Positions 25,326 to 35,248 of a stretch of 64,000 bases of DNA are shown in pieces. The notes under the pieces were generated by a model. The model did no database searches, was not told where the DNA came from, and saw only the letters and a program-made list of their open reading frames with translations. Positions within the stretch are counted from its first letter, which is position 1. Each line of letters begins with the position of its first letter. Source of the DNA: Photobacterium piscicola (GTDB taxonomy: Bacteria > Pseudomonadota > Gammaproteobacteria > Enterobacterales > Vibrionaceae); NCBI RefSeq assembly GCF_900166965.1, contig NZ_FUZI01000013.1:1-64000 (forward strand), written 5' to 3'. The translations under genes and the position numbers were made by a program.

Positions 25326-25549
25326 TCGTAAGACTAGTCCGCTTTTACCAACTGGCAATCAGTCCTCTCCTTGGACCACGCTGTCGGTTCACCCCTACAT
25401 GTTCTCAATATGCGATCGAAGCTGTAAAAACGCATGGAGCGCGAAAAGGTTGTTGGTTAGCGGCGAAACGTCTATTAAAATGTCACCCTTTAAATGACGG
25501 TGGTTACGACCCCGTTCCGCCAACCAAGCATAACGACAGAGAACATTAA
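25292..25549 (+). CDS. yidD: Membrane protein insertion efficiency factor YidD
   Basis: The 85-aa protein has the family core [20 protein letters not shown] with its conserved cysteines, then [17 protein letters not shown], nearly as in E. coli YidD (85 aa). It is an amphipathic inner-membrane-associated helper of YidC. It begins inside rnpA (34-nt overlap) and stops 2 nt before yidC. Confidence 0.95.
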   Translation: MASPVSPVAWLVVRLVRFYQLAISPLLGPRCRFTPTCSQYAIEAVKTHGARKGCWLAAKRLLKCHPLNDGGYDPVPPTKHNDREH

Positions 25550-25551
25550 CC

Positions 25552-27192
25552 ATGGGTTCCCAACGTAATATTCTGTTAATTGCCCTACTGTTTGTCTCAT
25601 TCTTGCTATTTCAACAATGGCATGGCGACAAAAACCCGCAACCAACGAAGCCGGGTGTAGAGCAACAAGTCAATAACAATAGTGGTATTCCATCACATTC
25701 AAGTGATAATCAACCACTGGCTGACCAGAAAACTTCAACTAACTTAATTACCATTAAAACGGATGTACTGGAATTAACAGTCGACACGCTTGGTGGTGAT
25801 GTTATCAATGCAAAACTACTAAAATACGACAACACCCTAGATTCTAAAGACCCATTTGTTCTGTTAAGTGATACTGACGGCCGCGATTACATTGCGCAAT
25901 CAGGCTTAATCGGCACTAATGGTTCTGACTCACAAACACATGGTCGCGCACAATACGCGGTGACGGCGAAAAGCTTCGTCATGGCACCAGACCAAAACGA
26001 ACTACGTGTACCAATGACATTCACTCGTGATGGCATTAGTTACATCAAAACGTTCGTTTTCAAGCGTAACGATTATGCGGTTAATGTTGACTACACTGTC
26101 GACAACAAAACTGACAAGCCTGCAACAGTACAAATGTACGCACAGCTTCGTCACCGCCTAGAAAGCAAAACTGGCGGCGGTATTCAAGGCATGGCAATGC
26201 ACACCTACAATGGTGCGGCATACTCAGCTAATGATACTAAATACAAAAAATACAGTTTTGATGACATCAAAGAGAAGAACCTTAACCAGTCAGCAAATGA
26301 CGGCTGGGTTGCGATTATGGAGAACTACTTCGTATCAGCATGGATCCCTCGTGATGGCAAAGACCAAACGTCTCAAGTCTACAGCAGCGATAACAACGGT
26401 GTAGGTTACATCGGCGTACGTATGCCGTTAGAGACTGTTGCTCCTGGTCAAACAAAAGAAATTAAAGCAACACTATGGCTTGGTCCTAAGTTGCAAAAAG
26501 AAATGGCAGCAACAGCCGCTAACCTAAACCTAACGGTTGATTACGGTTGGTTATGGTTCATTGCTAGTCCATTGCATAAATTGCTTTCTTTCATTCACGG
26601 TATTGTAGGTAACTGGGGTGTTGCAATCATCATCCTAACGCTAATTGTTCGTGGTGCTATGTACCCACTAACAAAAGCGCAGTACACCTCAATGGCGAAA
26701 ATGCGCATGCTACAGCCAAAAATTCAGGCAATGCGTGAGCGTTTAGGTGATGACCGTCAACGTCAAAGCCAAGAAATGATGGAACTGTACAAAAAAGAGA
26801 AAGTAAACCCACTTGGTGGTTGTTTACCTATCATGCTACAGATGCCAATTTTCATCGCACTGTACTGGGCACTAATGGGATCAGTTGAATTGCGTCATGC
26901 GCCATTCTTCGGTTGGATTACGGATCTATCAGCACAAGACCCGTACTACATCCTACCTGTTCTTATGGGTGTATCAATGTTCCTTATTCAAAAGAACAGC
27001 CCATCAACAGTAACGGATCCAATGCAGCAGAAGATCATGACCTTTATGCCGGTTATGTTTACTTTCTTCTTCCTATGGTTCCCTTCTGGTCTAGTGCTTT
27101 ACTGGCTAGTATCAAACGTTGTGACCCTGATTCAACAAACCATTATTTTCCGCGCGTTGGAGAAAAAAGGTTTACACAGCAAAGCTAAATAA
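25552..27192 (+). CDS. yidC: Membrane protein insertase YidC
   Basis: The 546-aa inner-membrane insertase (E. coli 548 aa) has one N-terminal membrane anchor (about residues 5-20). A large periplasmic beta domain follows (about 60-330), then five C-terminal transmembrane helices. The conserved groove arginine lies in [15 protein letters not shown], and [19 protein letters not shown] follows. It inserts proteins such as the Fo c-subunit, which is encoded in this window, with or without Sec. A terminator follows. Confidence 0.97.
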   Translation: MGSQRNILLIALLFVSFLLFQQWHGDKNPQPTKPGVEQQVNNNSGIPSHSSDNQPLADQKTSTNLITIKTDVLELTVDTLGGDVINAKLLKYDNTLDSKDPFVLLSDTDGRDYIAQSGLIGTNGSDSQTHGRAQYAVTAKSFVMAPDQNELRVPMTFTRDGISYIKTFVFKRNDYAVNVDYTVDNKTDKPATVQMYAQLRHRLESKTGGGIQGMAMHTYNGAAYSANDTKYKKYSFDDIKEKNLNQSANDGWVAIMENYFVSAWIPRDGKDQTSQVYSSDNNGVGYIGVRMPLETVAPGQTKEIKATLWLGPKLQKEMAATAANLNLTVDYGWLWFIASPLHKLLSFIHGIVGNWGVAIIILTLIVRGAMYPLTKAQYTSMAKMRMLQPKIQAMRERLGDDRQRQSQEMMELYKKEKVNPLGGCLPIMLQMPIFIALYWALMGSVELRHAPFFGWITDLSAQDPYYILPVLMGVSMFLIQKNSPSTVTDPMQQKIMTFMPVMFTFFFLWFPSGLVLYWLVSNVVTLIQQTIIFRALEKKGLHSKAK

Positions 27193-27208
27193 GCTGTCCC
27201 TGTGAATG

Positions 27209-27237
27209 AAAGGCGACCTTAGGGTCGCCTTTTTTTA
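27209..27237 (+). terminator. Rho-independent terminator after yidC
   Basis: AAAGGCGACC and GGTCGCCTTT form a 10-bp stem around TTAG, followed by a T-run. It separates rpmH-rnpA-yidD-yidC from mnmE. Almost the same hairpin follows atpC. Confidence 0.92.
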
Positions 27238-27308
27238 TGGGTCAGATTAGGCGTAAGCCCTCACAGTGGTTTACAATCATCAAGTCATTTTCAAGCAAAG
27301 CCAAGGTT

Positions 27309-28676
27309 ATGAATCAACATATCGATACTATCGTTGCACAAGCAACACCACCGGGCCGTGGCGGCGTCGGCATCATTCGCGTTTCAGGTCCTAAAGCGAA
27401 AGAAGTAGCCCTTGCCGTTGCTGGCCGTGAGTTAAAAACCCGTTACGCTGAATACCTGCCATTTAAAAATGAAGATGGGACCGCGCTTGATCAAGGGATC
27501 GCGCTATTTTTTAAAGGCCCTAACTCGTTCACGGGTGAAGATGTATTAGAACTGCAAGGCCACGGTGGCCCAGTATTGATGGACATGATGATCCGTCGCA
27601 TTCTTAACATTGAAGGCATTCGTCCTGCACGCCCTGGAGAGTTCTCAGAACGTGCTTTTATGAACGATAAGCTTGATTTAGCCCAAGCAGAAGCCATTGC
27701 TGATTTAATTGATGCCAGCTCAGAAGAAGCAGCAAAAAGTGCCTTTAAATCACTGCAAGGCGTATTCTCAAACAAGGTAAATGAATTAGTCGAAGCTTTA
27801 ATTCATTTACGTATTTTCGTCGAAGCGGCGATTGATTTTCCTGAAGAAGAAATAGATTTTCTGTCTGACGGCAAAGTCAGTGGTGATCTCAATAACATCA
27901 TGGATCGCTTGGCTGATGTGCGTAAACAAGCCAACCAAGGTGCAATCATGCGTGAAGGCATGAAGGTAGTGATTGCAGGTCGCCCTAATGCTGGTAAATC
28001 AAGCCTATTAAATGCCTTATCAGGTAAAGACAGCGCGATTGTGACCGATATCGCAGGTACAACCCGTGATGTATTACGTGAACATATTCACATTGACGGT
28101 ATGCCATTACACATTATTGATACCGCAGGTTTACGTGAAGCAACCGATGAAGTAGAACGGATTGGTATTGAACGCGCATGGGCGGAAATTGAACATGCCG
28201 ATCGGGTGTTATTCATGGTTGATAGCACTACCACCGATGCTACCGATCCTAAAGATATCTGGCCTGATTTTATTGAACGCTTACCGGCCAACATGGGCTT
28301 AACGGTAATTCGCAATAAAGCCGAACTTACCGGTGAAGTAACGGGCATTACAGAAGTTAATGACTCAACCTTAATTCGCCTCTCAGCGCGCACAGGCGAT
28401 GGTGTCGACGACTTACGCGAACATCTAAAGCAATGTATGGGATTTGCAGGCACGACGGAAGGCGGCTTTATGGCACGTCGTCGTCACTTAGATGCCCTTG
28501 AACGTGCAGCTGAACATTTAGTGATCGGTAAAGAGCAACTAGAAGGCTTTATGGCAGGTGAGATTCTGGCTGAAGAATTACGGTTAGCTCAACAGCACTT
28601 AAGTGAGATCACAGGTGAGTTTACATCGGATGATTTACTTGGACGTATCTTTACTTCTTTCTGTATTGGTAAGTAA
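27309..28676 (+). CDS. mnmE: tRNA uridine-5-carboxymethylaminomethyl modification GTPase MnmE
   Basis: The 455-aa protein (E. coli 454 aa) works with MnmG to add cmnm5 to the wobble uridine. The N-terminal folate-binding domain begins [20 protein letters not shown]. The G domain (about 215-375) has [14 protein letters not shown] and DTAGL, and the C-terminal motif is FCIGK. The start is the ATG at 27309, 72 nt inside the open frame, because it has AAGG upstream and matches homologues. Its partner mnmG lies at 33349. Confidence 0.96.
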   Translation: MNQHIDTIVAQATPPGRGGVGIIRVSGPKAKEVALAVAGRELKTRYAEYLPFKNEDGTALDQGIALFFKGPNSFTGEDVLELQGHGGPVLMDMMIRRILNIEGIRPARPGEFSERAFMNDKLDLAQAEAIADLIDASSEEAAKSAFKSLQGVFSNKVNELVEALIHLRIFVEAAIDFPEEEIDFLSDGKVSGDLNNIMDRLADVRKQANQGAIMREGMKVVIAGRPNAGKSSLLNALSGKDSAIVTDIAGTTRDVLREHIHIDGMPLHIIDTAGLREATDEVERIGIERAWAEIEHADRVLFMVDSTTTDATDPKDIWPDFIERLPANMGLTVIRNKAELTGEVTGITEVNDSTLIRLSARTGDGVDDLREHLKQCMGFAGTTEGGFMARRRHLDALERAAEHLVIGKEQLEGFMAGEILAEELRLAQQHLSEITGEFTSDDLLGRIFTSFCIGK

Positions 28677-28701
28677 ATACTAACCCAATATATAAGTAAC
28701 A

Positions 28702-28738
28702 AAAAAACGCCATATATAATTGATATGTGGCGTTTTTT
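28702..28738. terminator. Bidirectional terminator between mnmE and the PduO-like gene
   Basis: A 16-bp stem with one mismatch (AAAAAACGCCATATAT / ATATGTGGCGTTTTTT) around a 5-nt loop, with T-runs on both strands. It ends both convergent transcripts. Confidence 0.9.
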
Positions 28739-28742
28739 ATTA

Positions 28743-29282
28743 TTATTTAGCTTCGGGCGAAGGATAATTTATGCTGATATATTCAGGCTCTTCAATCCCA
28801 GCCTGCTGATTAAGCACTCGCGTTAATGCAAAAAAGTAATTCACCAACAAATTACTGAATCGAGGTAATGTTTCAGGCACCTTTTTACCCACCGCATCAA
28901 CGTTAACTAATTGACGCACCACCTTCTTCGATAAACTCCGACATTGATGTAATTGCACCACCGCGCCTATCCCTCGTGGTAATACAAAGCGCTTATTGTT
29001 ATCGGTTACTTGGGCGCGAAAATAATGATAATCCGCTTTCAACTTAATAATATCCGCTTCAAAAATACCGCACTTACCTCGAATAGATCCATTGAGGTTA
29101 AAAATACGTGGTTGTAACCATGATAAAGATTGTCGCACTTCATCATCTTGCAGTTGTGAAATAGCTAATCCCACATACGTACATAATTCATCGGTGAGAA
29201 TTTCAAAATCACATAACGGGGAATCTTCAAAAATAAAGGGATAAGCAAGTTCATCAATATCACCCGAAAATTTTAATACCAT
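28743..29282 (-). CDS. Degenerate PduO-type cobalamin adenosyltransferase homologue
   Basis: The 179-aa protein (ATG at 29282; a TTG at 29303 would add 7 residues) resembles the PduO/MMAB four-helix fold. TDELCTYVGLAISQL corresponds to the family VDELNSxLGLA. FVLPRGIGAVVQLHQCRSLS corresponds to the FxLPGGxxxAAxLHxARxxC region, and FSNLLVNYFFALTRVLN to the LNRLSDYLFxLAR helix. The N-terminal glycine-rich ATP loop (TxxGDxGxT) is missing. By eye, the catalytic R-R-x-E motif is replaced by K119-K120-V-V122, and the later Arg and Asp by L145 and N148. It is probably non-catalytic, perhaps a cobalamin- or tetrapyrrole-sensing protein. It is divergent from a B12/haem-type importer. Confidence 0.65.
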   Translation of the reverse strand: MVLKFSGDIDELAYPFIFEDSPLCDFEILTDELCTYVGLAISQLQDDEVRQSLSWLQPRIFNLNGSIRGKCGIFEADIIKLKADYHYFRAQVTDNNKRFVLPRGIGAVVQLHQCRSLSKKVVRQLVNVDAVGKKVPETLPRFSNLLVNYFFALTRVLNQQAGIEEPEYISINYPSPEAK

Positions 29283-29422
29283 AACTGTGTTATTCCTTGC
29301 CAAATATACGTAATTCTAACAGAAGACGACCATTGACAGCGCTCAAAAAATCACTAACTATGTCCGCAAAATTTGCTTACCAAGGATGAGGTAAGCTCAC
29401 TATTAGCAGCATATGGAAAATT

Positions 29423-30340
29423 ATGTATTCACGACTTAAAAATTTATTTTTTATAGGCTGCCTATGCACTAGCACAGCCTGTTTAAGTGCACAAACCTCA
29501 TACCCAATCACCGTCACAGATGCCAGTCAGCACCCACTGACATTAACCACGATGCCGACACAAGTTGACTCTAAAAGCATGTTTAGTGATCAAGTATTAA
29601 TGGCACTATTGCCCTTAAAAAACATCACCAGTTTAAGTCGTTTAAGTAAGGACCCGACTTATTCAATTATTGCCGATAAAATTCCAGAGACATTACCGCT
29701 ACGTGATCTAAACGTGGAACGTATCATTGCCGAACGTCCAGATTTAGTGCTGGTGGCCAGTTGGAGTGATGGACCTAAAATTGCTCAATTACGTGCAGCA
29801 GGTATCAATGTTTTTGTTATTAAAACCGTTTATAGCCTCAAAAATATTGAACAAAACATTTTATTAGTTGGCAAGCTCGTCAATAAAAATGCAGCGGCGA
29901 TGGCTGTGGTTGACAAGATGAACACCAAACTTAAACAACAGGTTATTATTCCACAGCACAAGCTAACTGCTATTGAATACACCCCCTGGGGCGCATCCAG
30001 CAATCATAACTCCACTATCAATACCATTATTAGTCACGCCCAGCTTAACAACGTGATTGCCAATACCAATGGCGATAAATTTGGCCAAGTTCCAATAGCG
30101 AAAGAACAACTGTTAGCCCTAAACCCTGATGTAATTATTATTCCAGGTGAAAATAACAATGGCTTTAAACAACAGCTATTACACGATCCAGCCTTGCAAA
30201 CATTAACGGCCATTCGTGATCGCCGCGTTATCAGCTTGCCACATTCATTACGTTCAACCGATAGCCAATATATTGCCGATGCTATCATCTACCTTAATCA
30301 TAAGGTTTATCAGTCTCATGTTCACCCATCCATACATTAA
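29423..30340 (+). CDS. Periplasmic binding protein of a cobalamin/haem/iron ABC importer
   Basis: The 305-aa protein has a signal peptide (about residues 1-24). A TroA-like helical-backbone fold of the BtuF/HmuT type follows: ITVTDASQHPLTLTTMPTQV, RIIAERPDLVLVASWSDGPK, and ALNPDVIIIPGENNNGF. The ligand could be haem, cobalamin or a siderophore. A PduO-like gene beside it favours a tetrapyrrole, but no B12 riboswitch was seen in the 140-bp divergent region. Its end overlaps the permease start by 23 nt. Confidence 0.78.
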   Translation: MYSRLKNLFFIGCLCTSTACLSAQTSYPITVTDASQHPLTLTTMPTQVDSKSMFSDQVLMALLPLKNITSLSRLSKDPTYSIIADKIPETLPLRDLNVERIIAERPDLVLVASWSDGPKIAQLRAAGINVFVIKTVYSLKNIEQNILLVGKLVNKNAAAMAVVDKMNTKLKQQVIIPQHKLTAIEYTPWGASSNHNSTINTIISHAQLNNVIANTNGDKFGQVPIAKEQLLALNPDVIIIPGENNNGFKQQLLHDPALQTLTAIRDRRVISLPHSLRSTDSQYIADAIIYLNHKVYQSHVHPSIH

Positions 30341-31358
30341 ACCCGTTCAAGGTCTATTAGCCGTTACCGCATTACTGGTGCTACTCATGCTTTATTTGAG
30401 CCTCGGATCAGTTGCCATTCCCATGCATGATATTGTTGCCATGCTTGCCAGTTATATTCAGGGAGGGGAAACCTTAGCTCAGCAACAACATCCCCTCGCC
30501 TCAGCCATCATATTACAGATCCGTTTGCCCCGCGCTTGTGCCACTATATTAGCAGGAAGTGCGTTAGCGTTAGCTGGAGCATGCAGCCAAGGTTTGTTTA
30601 GAAATCCCCTCGCTAGTCCCGATATCTTAGGTATCAGTGCAGGCAGTAGCTTTGCAGCAGTGGTGGCGATTGTCAGTGGCTTAACGGTCGTCAATCCTGC
30701 GTTATTACCCCTTGTTACAGCCATCGGCGCATTAATAACGGCAACAATCGTTTATTTAATTGCTCGTCAAACTCAACAACATGGTTTATTCATCATTTTA
30801 GCCGGGCTCGCCGTGTCGAGTTTATTAGGTGGATTAACCATGGGCGTATTGTTAACCGCTCAACAATATGAAGTGAGTGAGTTTGTCTTTTGGACCATGG
30901 GAGGATTAGACGCGCGTACATGGCAACAATTATTATGGCCAACCCCCATTATTATCATTACAGGATGGCTATTATTACGCCACGGTCAGACCTTAAATTT
31001 ACTGGCTTTAGGTGAGCAAAATGCCCACGGCATGGGAATAAATGTTAACCACAGCCGCCGATTATTATTACTACTGACCACCTTACTCACCGCAATGGCC
31101 ATTGCTGTAGCGGGCCCAATTGGTTTTATTGGCTTAATAGTGCCGCATTTAGCACGGTTACTAATAGGACCGAATAATCGTATTTTATTACCATTTTCAG
31201 CATTATTTGGCGCAATGTTTTTATTAGCGTGTGATCTTATTGCCCGTACCGTTATTGCTCCCAATGAATTAAAGACGGGGATTATCACCGCGGTTATAGG
31301 CGGGATCTATTTTATTGCTCTACTCATACGCAGCCAATATAAAGGATTACCATCATGA
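30318..31358 (+). CDS. FecCD-family ABC importer permease (BtuC/HmuU-like)
   Basis: The 346-aa polytopic protein has about ten hydrophobic segments. FecCD signatures are RLPRACATILAGSALALAG, RNPLASPDILGISAGSSFA and PIGFIGLIVPHLARLLIGPN. I start at the ATG at 30318, which overlaps the binding-protein stop and gives the usual family length. The open frame extends to 30216 without homology. It overlaps the ATPase by 4 nt. Confidence 0.88.
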   Translation: MFTHPYIKPVQGLLAVTALLVLLMLYLSLGSVAIPMHDIVAMLASYIQGGETLAQQQHPLASAIILQIRLPRACATILAGSALALAGACSQGLFRNPLASPDILGISAGSSFAAVVAIVSGLTVVNPALLPLVTAIGALITATIVYLIARQTQQHGLFIILAGLAVSSLLGGLTMGVLLTAQQYEVSEFVFWTMGGLDARTWQQLLWPTPIIIITGWLLLRHGQTLNLLALGEQNAHGMGINVNHSRRLLLLLTTLLTAMAIAVAGPIGFIGLIVPHLARLLIGPNNRILLPFSALFGAMFLLACDLIARTVIAPNELKTGIITAVIGGIYFIALLIRSQYKGLPS

Positions 31359-32122
31359 TCCCATCACTGAAAATAACCCAATTAAGTTATTACCAAGGAT
31401 CACAACCATTATTGCAGAATATCAATTTTGCGATTAATCCCGGTGAGTTAGTCGGAATTATCGGCCCTAATGGCGCAGGGAAAAGTACCTTATTAAAATG
31501 CCTGAGCGGTTTTGTTGCACCTAAAAGTGGCAATATTTCTCTATTTGAACGCCCTCTCAGCAGCTACAACCATCAACAACGGGCACAATATTTAAGTTAT
31601 TTACCTCAGCACACCGAACCCGCATTTGGCTTTGTGGTTCAAGATATTATTCATTATGGCCATCACCAATCCTCGTCGATATCAGAACAAAAAATAACAA
31701 GCATTATTAATCAGTTAGAGATAAAACCATTATTAAAACGCCCAATCAACCAACTCTCTGGTGGTGAACAACAACGGGTACATTTTGCACGGTTACTGAT
31801 TCAAAATGCCGCCATTATGCTACTTGATGAGCCCACAGCCAGCCTTGATATTGGCCATGAGTCGCTCTTACTTAATATTTTGAGCCACCATTGCCAACAA
31901 GGCAAAAGCGCACTAATTGCCATTCATAACCTTAATACGGCCATCACATTTTGCGATCGTTTATTATTGCTTGAACAAGGCCAACAAATTGCCTTTGATA
32001 CACCTCAAAACGTATTAACATCCGCCCAAATTAATGCACTTTATCACCACCATGTCAGCGTTATCCCTCATCCAACCACCCAAAAACTGGTTATTTTACC
32101 TCGAAAAAACAAGATCATTTAA
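31355..32122 (+). CDS. ABC importer ATPase (HmuV/BtuD-like)
   Basis: The 255-aa ATPase has Walker A GPNGAGKSTLLKCL (about residues 37-50), LSYLPQHTEP at the Q-loop, signature LSGGEQQRVHFARLL and Walker B IMLLDEPTASLD, then the H-loop AIHNLN. It belongs to the FepC/HmuV group and completes the three-gene importer. Its stop codon lies inside a 17-bp perfect hairpin (32118-32157). Confidence 0.88.
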   Translation: MIPSLKITQLSYYQGSQPLLQNINFAINPGELVGIIGPNGAGKSTLLKCLSGFVAPKSGNISLFERPLSSYNHQQRAQYLSYLPQHTEPAFGFVVQDIIHYGHHQSSSISEQKITSIINQLEIKPLLKRPINQLSGGEQQRVHFARLLIQNAAIMLLDEPTASLDIGHESLLLNILSHHCQQGKSALIAIHNLNTAITFCDRLLLLEQGQQIAFDTPQNVLTSAQINALYHHHVSVIPHPTTQKLVILPRKNKII

Positions 32123-32157
32123 TTATTGCGATCAGTATGATGATCGCAATAATTAAA
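32118..32157. repeat. 17-bp perfect inverted repeat over the importer stop codon
   Basis: TTTAATTATTGCGATCA and TGATCGCAATAATTAAA are exact complements around a 6-nt loop (GTATGA). Each arm holds a GATC site. No T-run follows on either strand, so it is not a classical terminator. It could protect the 3' end of the mRNA, or slow or fold the transcript at the border with the mioC-oriC region. Confidence 0.8.
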
Positions 32158-32256
32158 GATCATAAGCTTGTGCAAACAATAAGGGGATCATGTGGGTAAG
32201 ATCTTTTATTAAGACCAAATCCCTTTTATCTTCCATCGCCGTAATGATCATCTTAA

Positions 32257-32334
32257 TTGCTATAAAACTTCATTTTTTTGTATAAATACCCACATTTTTT
32301 CCCTGTTTCATCCCCACTTGATGCTGGTGGATAA
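32257..32334 (+). promoter_or_regulatory. Candidate mioC promoter with downstream DnaA-box-like site
   Basis: In the 318-bp gap before mioC, TTGCTA (32257-32262), an 18-bp spacer and TATAAA (32281-32286) form a possible promoter. GGTGGATAA (32326-32334) has one mismatch to TGTGGATAA and would lie in the early transcript. In E. coli a DnaA box in the mioC promoter represses mioC and affects oriC. The rest of 32158-32475 is AT-rich with several GATC sites and no gene. Confidence 0.4.
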
Positions 32335-32475
32335 AAAAAATACCCTGTCAGTGAATAAAAATGGTCACTTATGCCATAAAGGCTATCTTTATAGGGTTTG
32401 ATCTCAGTACAATCTCAAGCTGGTATTCATCATTTCATATCGATGATCCCATCTAACGCCAATTTGAGGACAATT

Positions 32476-32922
32476 ATGTCAACTATTACGCTGATCACTG
32501 GCAGCACGCTTGGTGGTGCTGAATATGTCGCCGATCATGTAGCCGATTTACTTACCGCACAAGGTCATCAAACCGATATCACAAACCAACCTCAATTTGA
32601 TCAATTAAACCAAGACACCATTTGGCTTATTATTTGTTCAACCCATGGGGCCGGTGATTATCCAGATAACTTTATCGCCTTTGCAAATGCTCTTGCTGAT
32701 CAGAATCCCACTCTTGATCAGCTAAAATTTGCCGTTATTGGGCTTGGAGACAGTAATTACGATACTTTCTGTGCTGCAGGTAAAAATATTCAAGCACGCT
32801 TACTCTCATTAGGTGCAACACAGCTTGGTGAACGACTTGATATTGATGTTTCAATGACACCAGTACCTGAAGATGCCGCAGAAATATGGCTTGAAGAATG
32901 GCAAAATGTATTAAATGATTAA
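32476..32922 (+). CDS. mioC: FMN-binding flavodoxin-like protein MioC
   Basis: The 148-aa flavodoxin-fold protein starts MSTITLITGSTLGGAEYVAD, with the FMN phosphate loop, and has SSTHGAGDYPDN-like (CSTHGAGDYPDN) and GLGDSNYDTFC segments matching E. coli MioC (147 aa). The ATG at 32476 is preceded by GAGGA; the open frame begins earlier without homology. E. coli MioC supports biotin synthase activity in vitro. It directly precedes oriC and is transcribed towards it, as in E. coli. Confidence 0.93.
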   Translation: MSTITLITGSTLGGAEYVADHVADLLTAQGHQTDITNQPQFDQLNQDTIWLIICSTHGAGDYPDNFIAFANALADQNPTLDQLKFAVIGLGDSNYDTFCAAGKNIQARLLSLGATQLGERLDIDVSMTPVPEDAAEIWLEEWQNVLND

Positions 32923-32934
32923 AAAGTGGTCAAT

Positions 32935-33300
32935 AGTTACTCAATTTGTAATCCTATTTAATGCTTTTATCTGTGGATAACTATAGATCTAAACGGTGAT
33001 CAACCCATAGTTATCCATTTAATAACTTATAGACCCCGCTGCCCCTGTGTATAAGTAGCCATTTTGATCCCAGCCTATCCTCTGGAAGATCCAAGCTACT
33101 CCACAACAAATGATCGTCTATAAATACATGATCATAAGGATCATTTAGCGGTTATCCACACGATCAGTGGATCCTAATAGTAGATCTAATAGAAGATCTC
33201 TTTAAAAAGATCTTATATATATTTAAGAGACGTAAATGGGCGATCAAATGATCTTGATGAAAGATTCTCTCTTGCCAAGAAACAGGATAGAATGTCCGCC
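32935..33300. other. oriC: Chromosomal replication origin oriC
   Basis: The mioC-mnmG gap carries the mirrored E. coli layout: R4-like TGTGGATAA (32972-32980), R3-like TTATCCATT (33011-33019), R2-like TGTGTATAA (33046-33054) and R1-like TTATCCACA (33152-33160). Three 13-mer unwinding repeats follow on the minus strand, each starting GATCT (33174-33186, 33186-33198, 33200-33212), then an AT tract (33211-33225). Fourteen GATC sites fall in 32986-33253, giving Dam/SeqA control. DnaA would load at the R boxes and melt the 13-mers nearest mnmG. Boundaries are approximate. Confidence 0.96.
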
Positions 33301-33348
33301 CTTTGCTCTAGTTAACTCACTGGCTATTTAAATACCTGAGGAAGTTTC

Positions 33349-35238
33349 ATGTTTTACCAGGAAAAATTTGATGTCATCGTTGTGGGTGGTGGTCATGCCG
33401 GTACCGAAGCGGCACTGGCAGCTGCCCGAATGGGACAAAAAACCTTACTATTGACCCATAATATCGATACGTTGGGCCAAATGTCGTGCAACCCAGCTAT
33501 CGGCGGGATCGGGAAAGGACACCTGGTTAAAGAAGTTGACGCCCTTGGTGGCTTGATGGCACATGCTATCGATAAAGGCGGAATTCAATTCCGTACACTC
33601 AACTCTTCCAAAGGCCCTGCAGTTCGGGCAACACGTGCACAAGCAGACCGTGCACTTTACAAAGCAGCAGTACGTAACGTATTGGAAAATCAGCCTAATT
33701 TAATGATTTTCCAACAAGCTGTAACAGATTTAATTGTTGAAAACCATCGCACTACCGGTGTAGTGACTGAAATGGGTTTAAAATTCCACGCAAAAGCTGT
33801 GGTATTAACCGTCGGTACATTCCTTGGCGGTAAAATTCATATTGGTCTAGAAAACTACAGTGGCGGTCGTACTGGTGATCCTGCATCAAATGCACTTGCG
33901 GATCGTCTCCGTGAATTACCGTTACGGGTTGATCGCTTAAAAACAGGTACTCCACCACGTATTGATGCACGCACTGTTGATTTAAGTATTCTTGAAACCC
34001 AACATGGTGATAATCCAACCCCAACATTTTCTTTCATGGGGAAACAATCGGATCATCCTCGTCAAATTCCATGTTTTATTACTTACACCAACGAGCGTAC
34101 GCATGAGGTTATTCGTAATAACCTTGATCGTAGCCCAATGTATGCTGGTGTGATTGAAGGTATTGGCCCTCGCTACTGCCCTTCAATTGAAGATAAAGTG
34201 ATGCGTTTTGCGGATAAAAATAGTCACCAAATCTTCATTGAGCCTGAAGGCTTAACCACCAATGAACTGTATCCAAATGGTATTTCTACAAGCTTACCGT
34301 TTGATGTTCAGATGCAAATTGTGCGCTCAATGAAAGGATTTGAGAACGCAACCATTATGCGTCCTGGTTATGCGATTGAGTATGATTTCTTTGACCCGCG
34401 CGATCTTAAACAAACCTTTGAAAATAAATACATTGATGGATTGTTCTTTGCGGGACAAATTAACGGTACGACCGGTTACGAAGAAGCGGCTGCTCAAGGC
34501 CTAATGGCAGGCATGAACGCTGCCCTTCAAACCCAAGACAAAGAAGGTTGGAGTCCACGTCGTGATCAAGCGTACATGGGCGTATTGATCGATGATTTAT
34601 CAACGATTGGTACTAAAGAACCGTACCGTATGTTTACGTCACGTGCGGAATATCGCTTGTTGTTACGTGAAGATAATGCTGATTTACGTCTAACACCAAT
34701 GGGACGTGAATTAGGTCTAGTTGATGATGAGCGCTGGGCGCGTTTCAATCAAAAATTAGAAAATATGGAACAAGAGCGTCAACGTTTGAAAGAGATTTGG
34801 GTTAATCCAAACTCGAATCATATTGAGAGTTTAAATAAGATCCTTAAGTCACCGATCGTTCGTGAAGCGAATGGTGAGGATCTTCTTCGTCGCCCTGAAG
34901 TTACTTACGAACAATTAACGACAATTGAAACGTTCGCGCCAGCACACGAAGACATTGAAGCGCGTGAGCAAGTTGAAATTCAGATTAAATACCAAGGTTA
35001 TATTGATCGCCAACGTGATGAAGTTGAAAAATCATTACGCCATGAGACCACTAAACTACCTTTTGATCTTGATTACAGCTTAGTGAAAGGTTTATCAAAC
35101 GAAGTCGTAATTAAGCTTAATGATGCGAAGCCTGAATCTGTAGGCATGGCATCACGTATTTCAGGTATTACACCAGCCGCTATTTCATTACTATTGGTTT
35201 ATTTGAAAAAACACGGCTTGCTTAAAAAAGGCGAATAA
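33349..35238 (+). CDS. mnmG: tRNA uridine-5-carboxymethylaminomethyl modification enzyme MnmG (GidA)
   Basis: The 629-aa FAD/NADH protein, the same length as E. coli MnmG, forms the wobble-uridine modification complex with MnmE. The FAD-binding motif is [19 protein letters not shown]. Active-site region [20 protein letters not shown] follows, and [17 protein letters not shown] is further on. A GAGG ribosome site precedes the ATG. It is the first gene right of oriC and is likely co-transcribed with rsmG, 10 nt away. Confidence 0.98.
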   Translation: MFYQEKFDVIVVGGGHAGTEAALAAARMGQKTLLLTHNIDTLGQMSCNPAIGGIGKGHLVKEVDALGGLMAHAIDKGGIQFRTLNSSKGPAVRATRAQADRALYKAAVRNVLENQPNLMIFQQAVTDLIVENHRTTGVVTEMGLKFHAKAVVLTVGTFLGGKIHIGLENYSGGRTGDPASNALADRLRELPLRVDRLKTGTPPRIDARTVDLSILETQHGDNPTPTFSFMGKQSDHPRQIPCFITYTNERTHEVIRNNLDRSPMYAGVIEGIGPRYCPSIEDKVMRFADKNSHQIFIEPEGLTTNELYPNGISTSLPFDVQMQIVRSMKGFENATIMRPGYAIEYDFFDPRDLKQTFENKYIDGLFFAGQINGTTGYEEAAAQGLMAGMNAALQTQDKEGWSPRRDQAYMGVLIDDLSTIGTKEPYRMFTSRAEYRLLLREDNADLRLTPMGRELGLVDDERWARFNQKLENMEQERQRLKEIWVNPNSNHIESLNKILKSPIVREANGEDLLRRPEVTYEQLTTIETFAPAHEDIEAREQVEIQIKYQGYIDRQRDEVEKSLRHETTKLPFDLDYSLVKGLSNEVVIKLNDAKPESVGMASRISGITPAAISLLLVYLKKHGLLKKGE

Positions 35239-35248
35239 GGGCTCGATA

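Noticed and set aside
29283..29422. B12 riboswitch between the PduO-like gene and the importer
   Set aside because: No B12-box or matching helices are visible in the 140-bp gap.
30216..30317. N-terminal extension of the FecCD permease
   Set aside because: The extra 34 residues overlap the binding-protein gene and lack family similarity; ATG 30318 gives the usual length.
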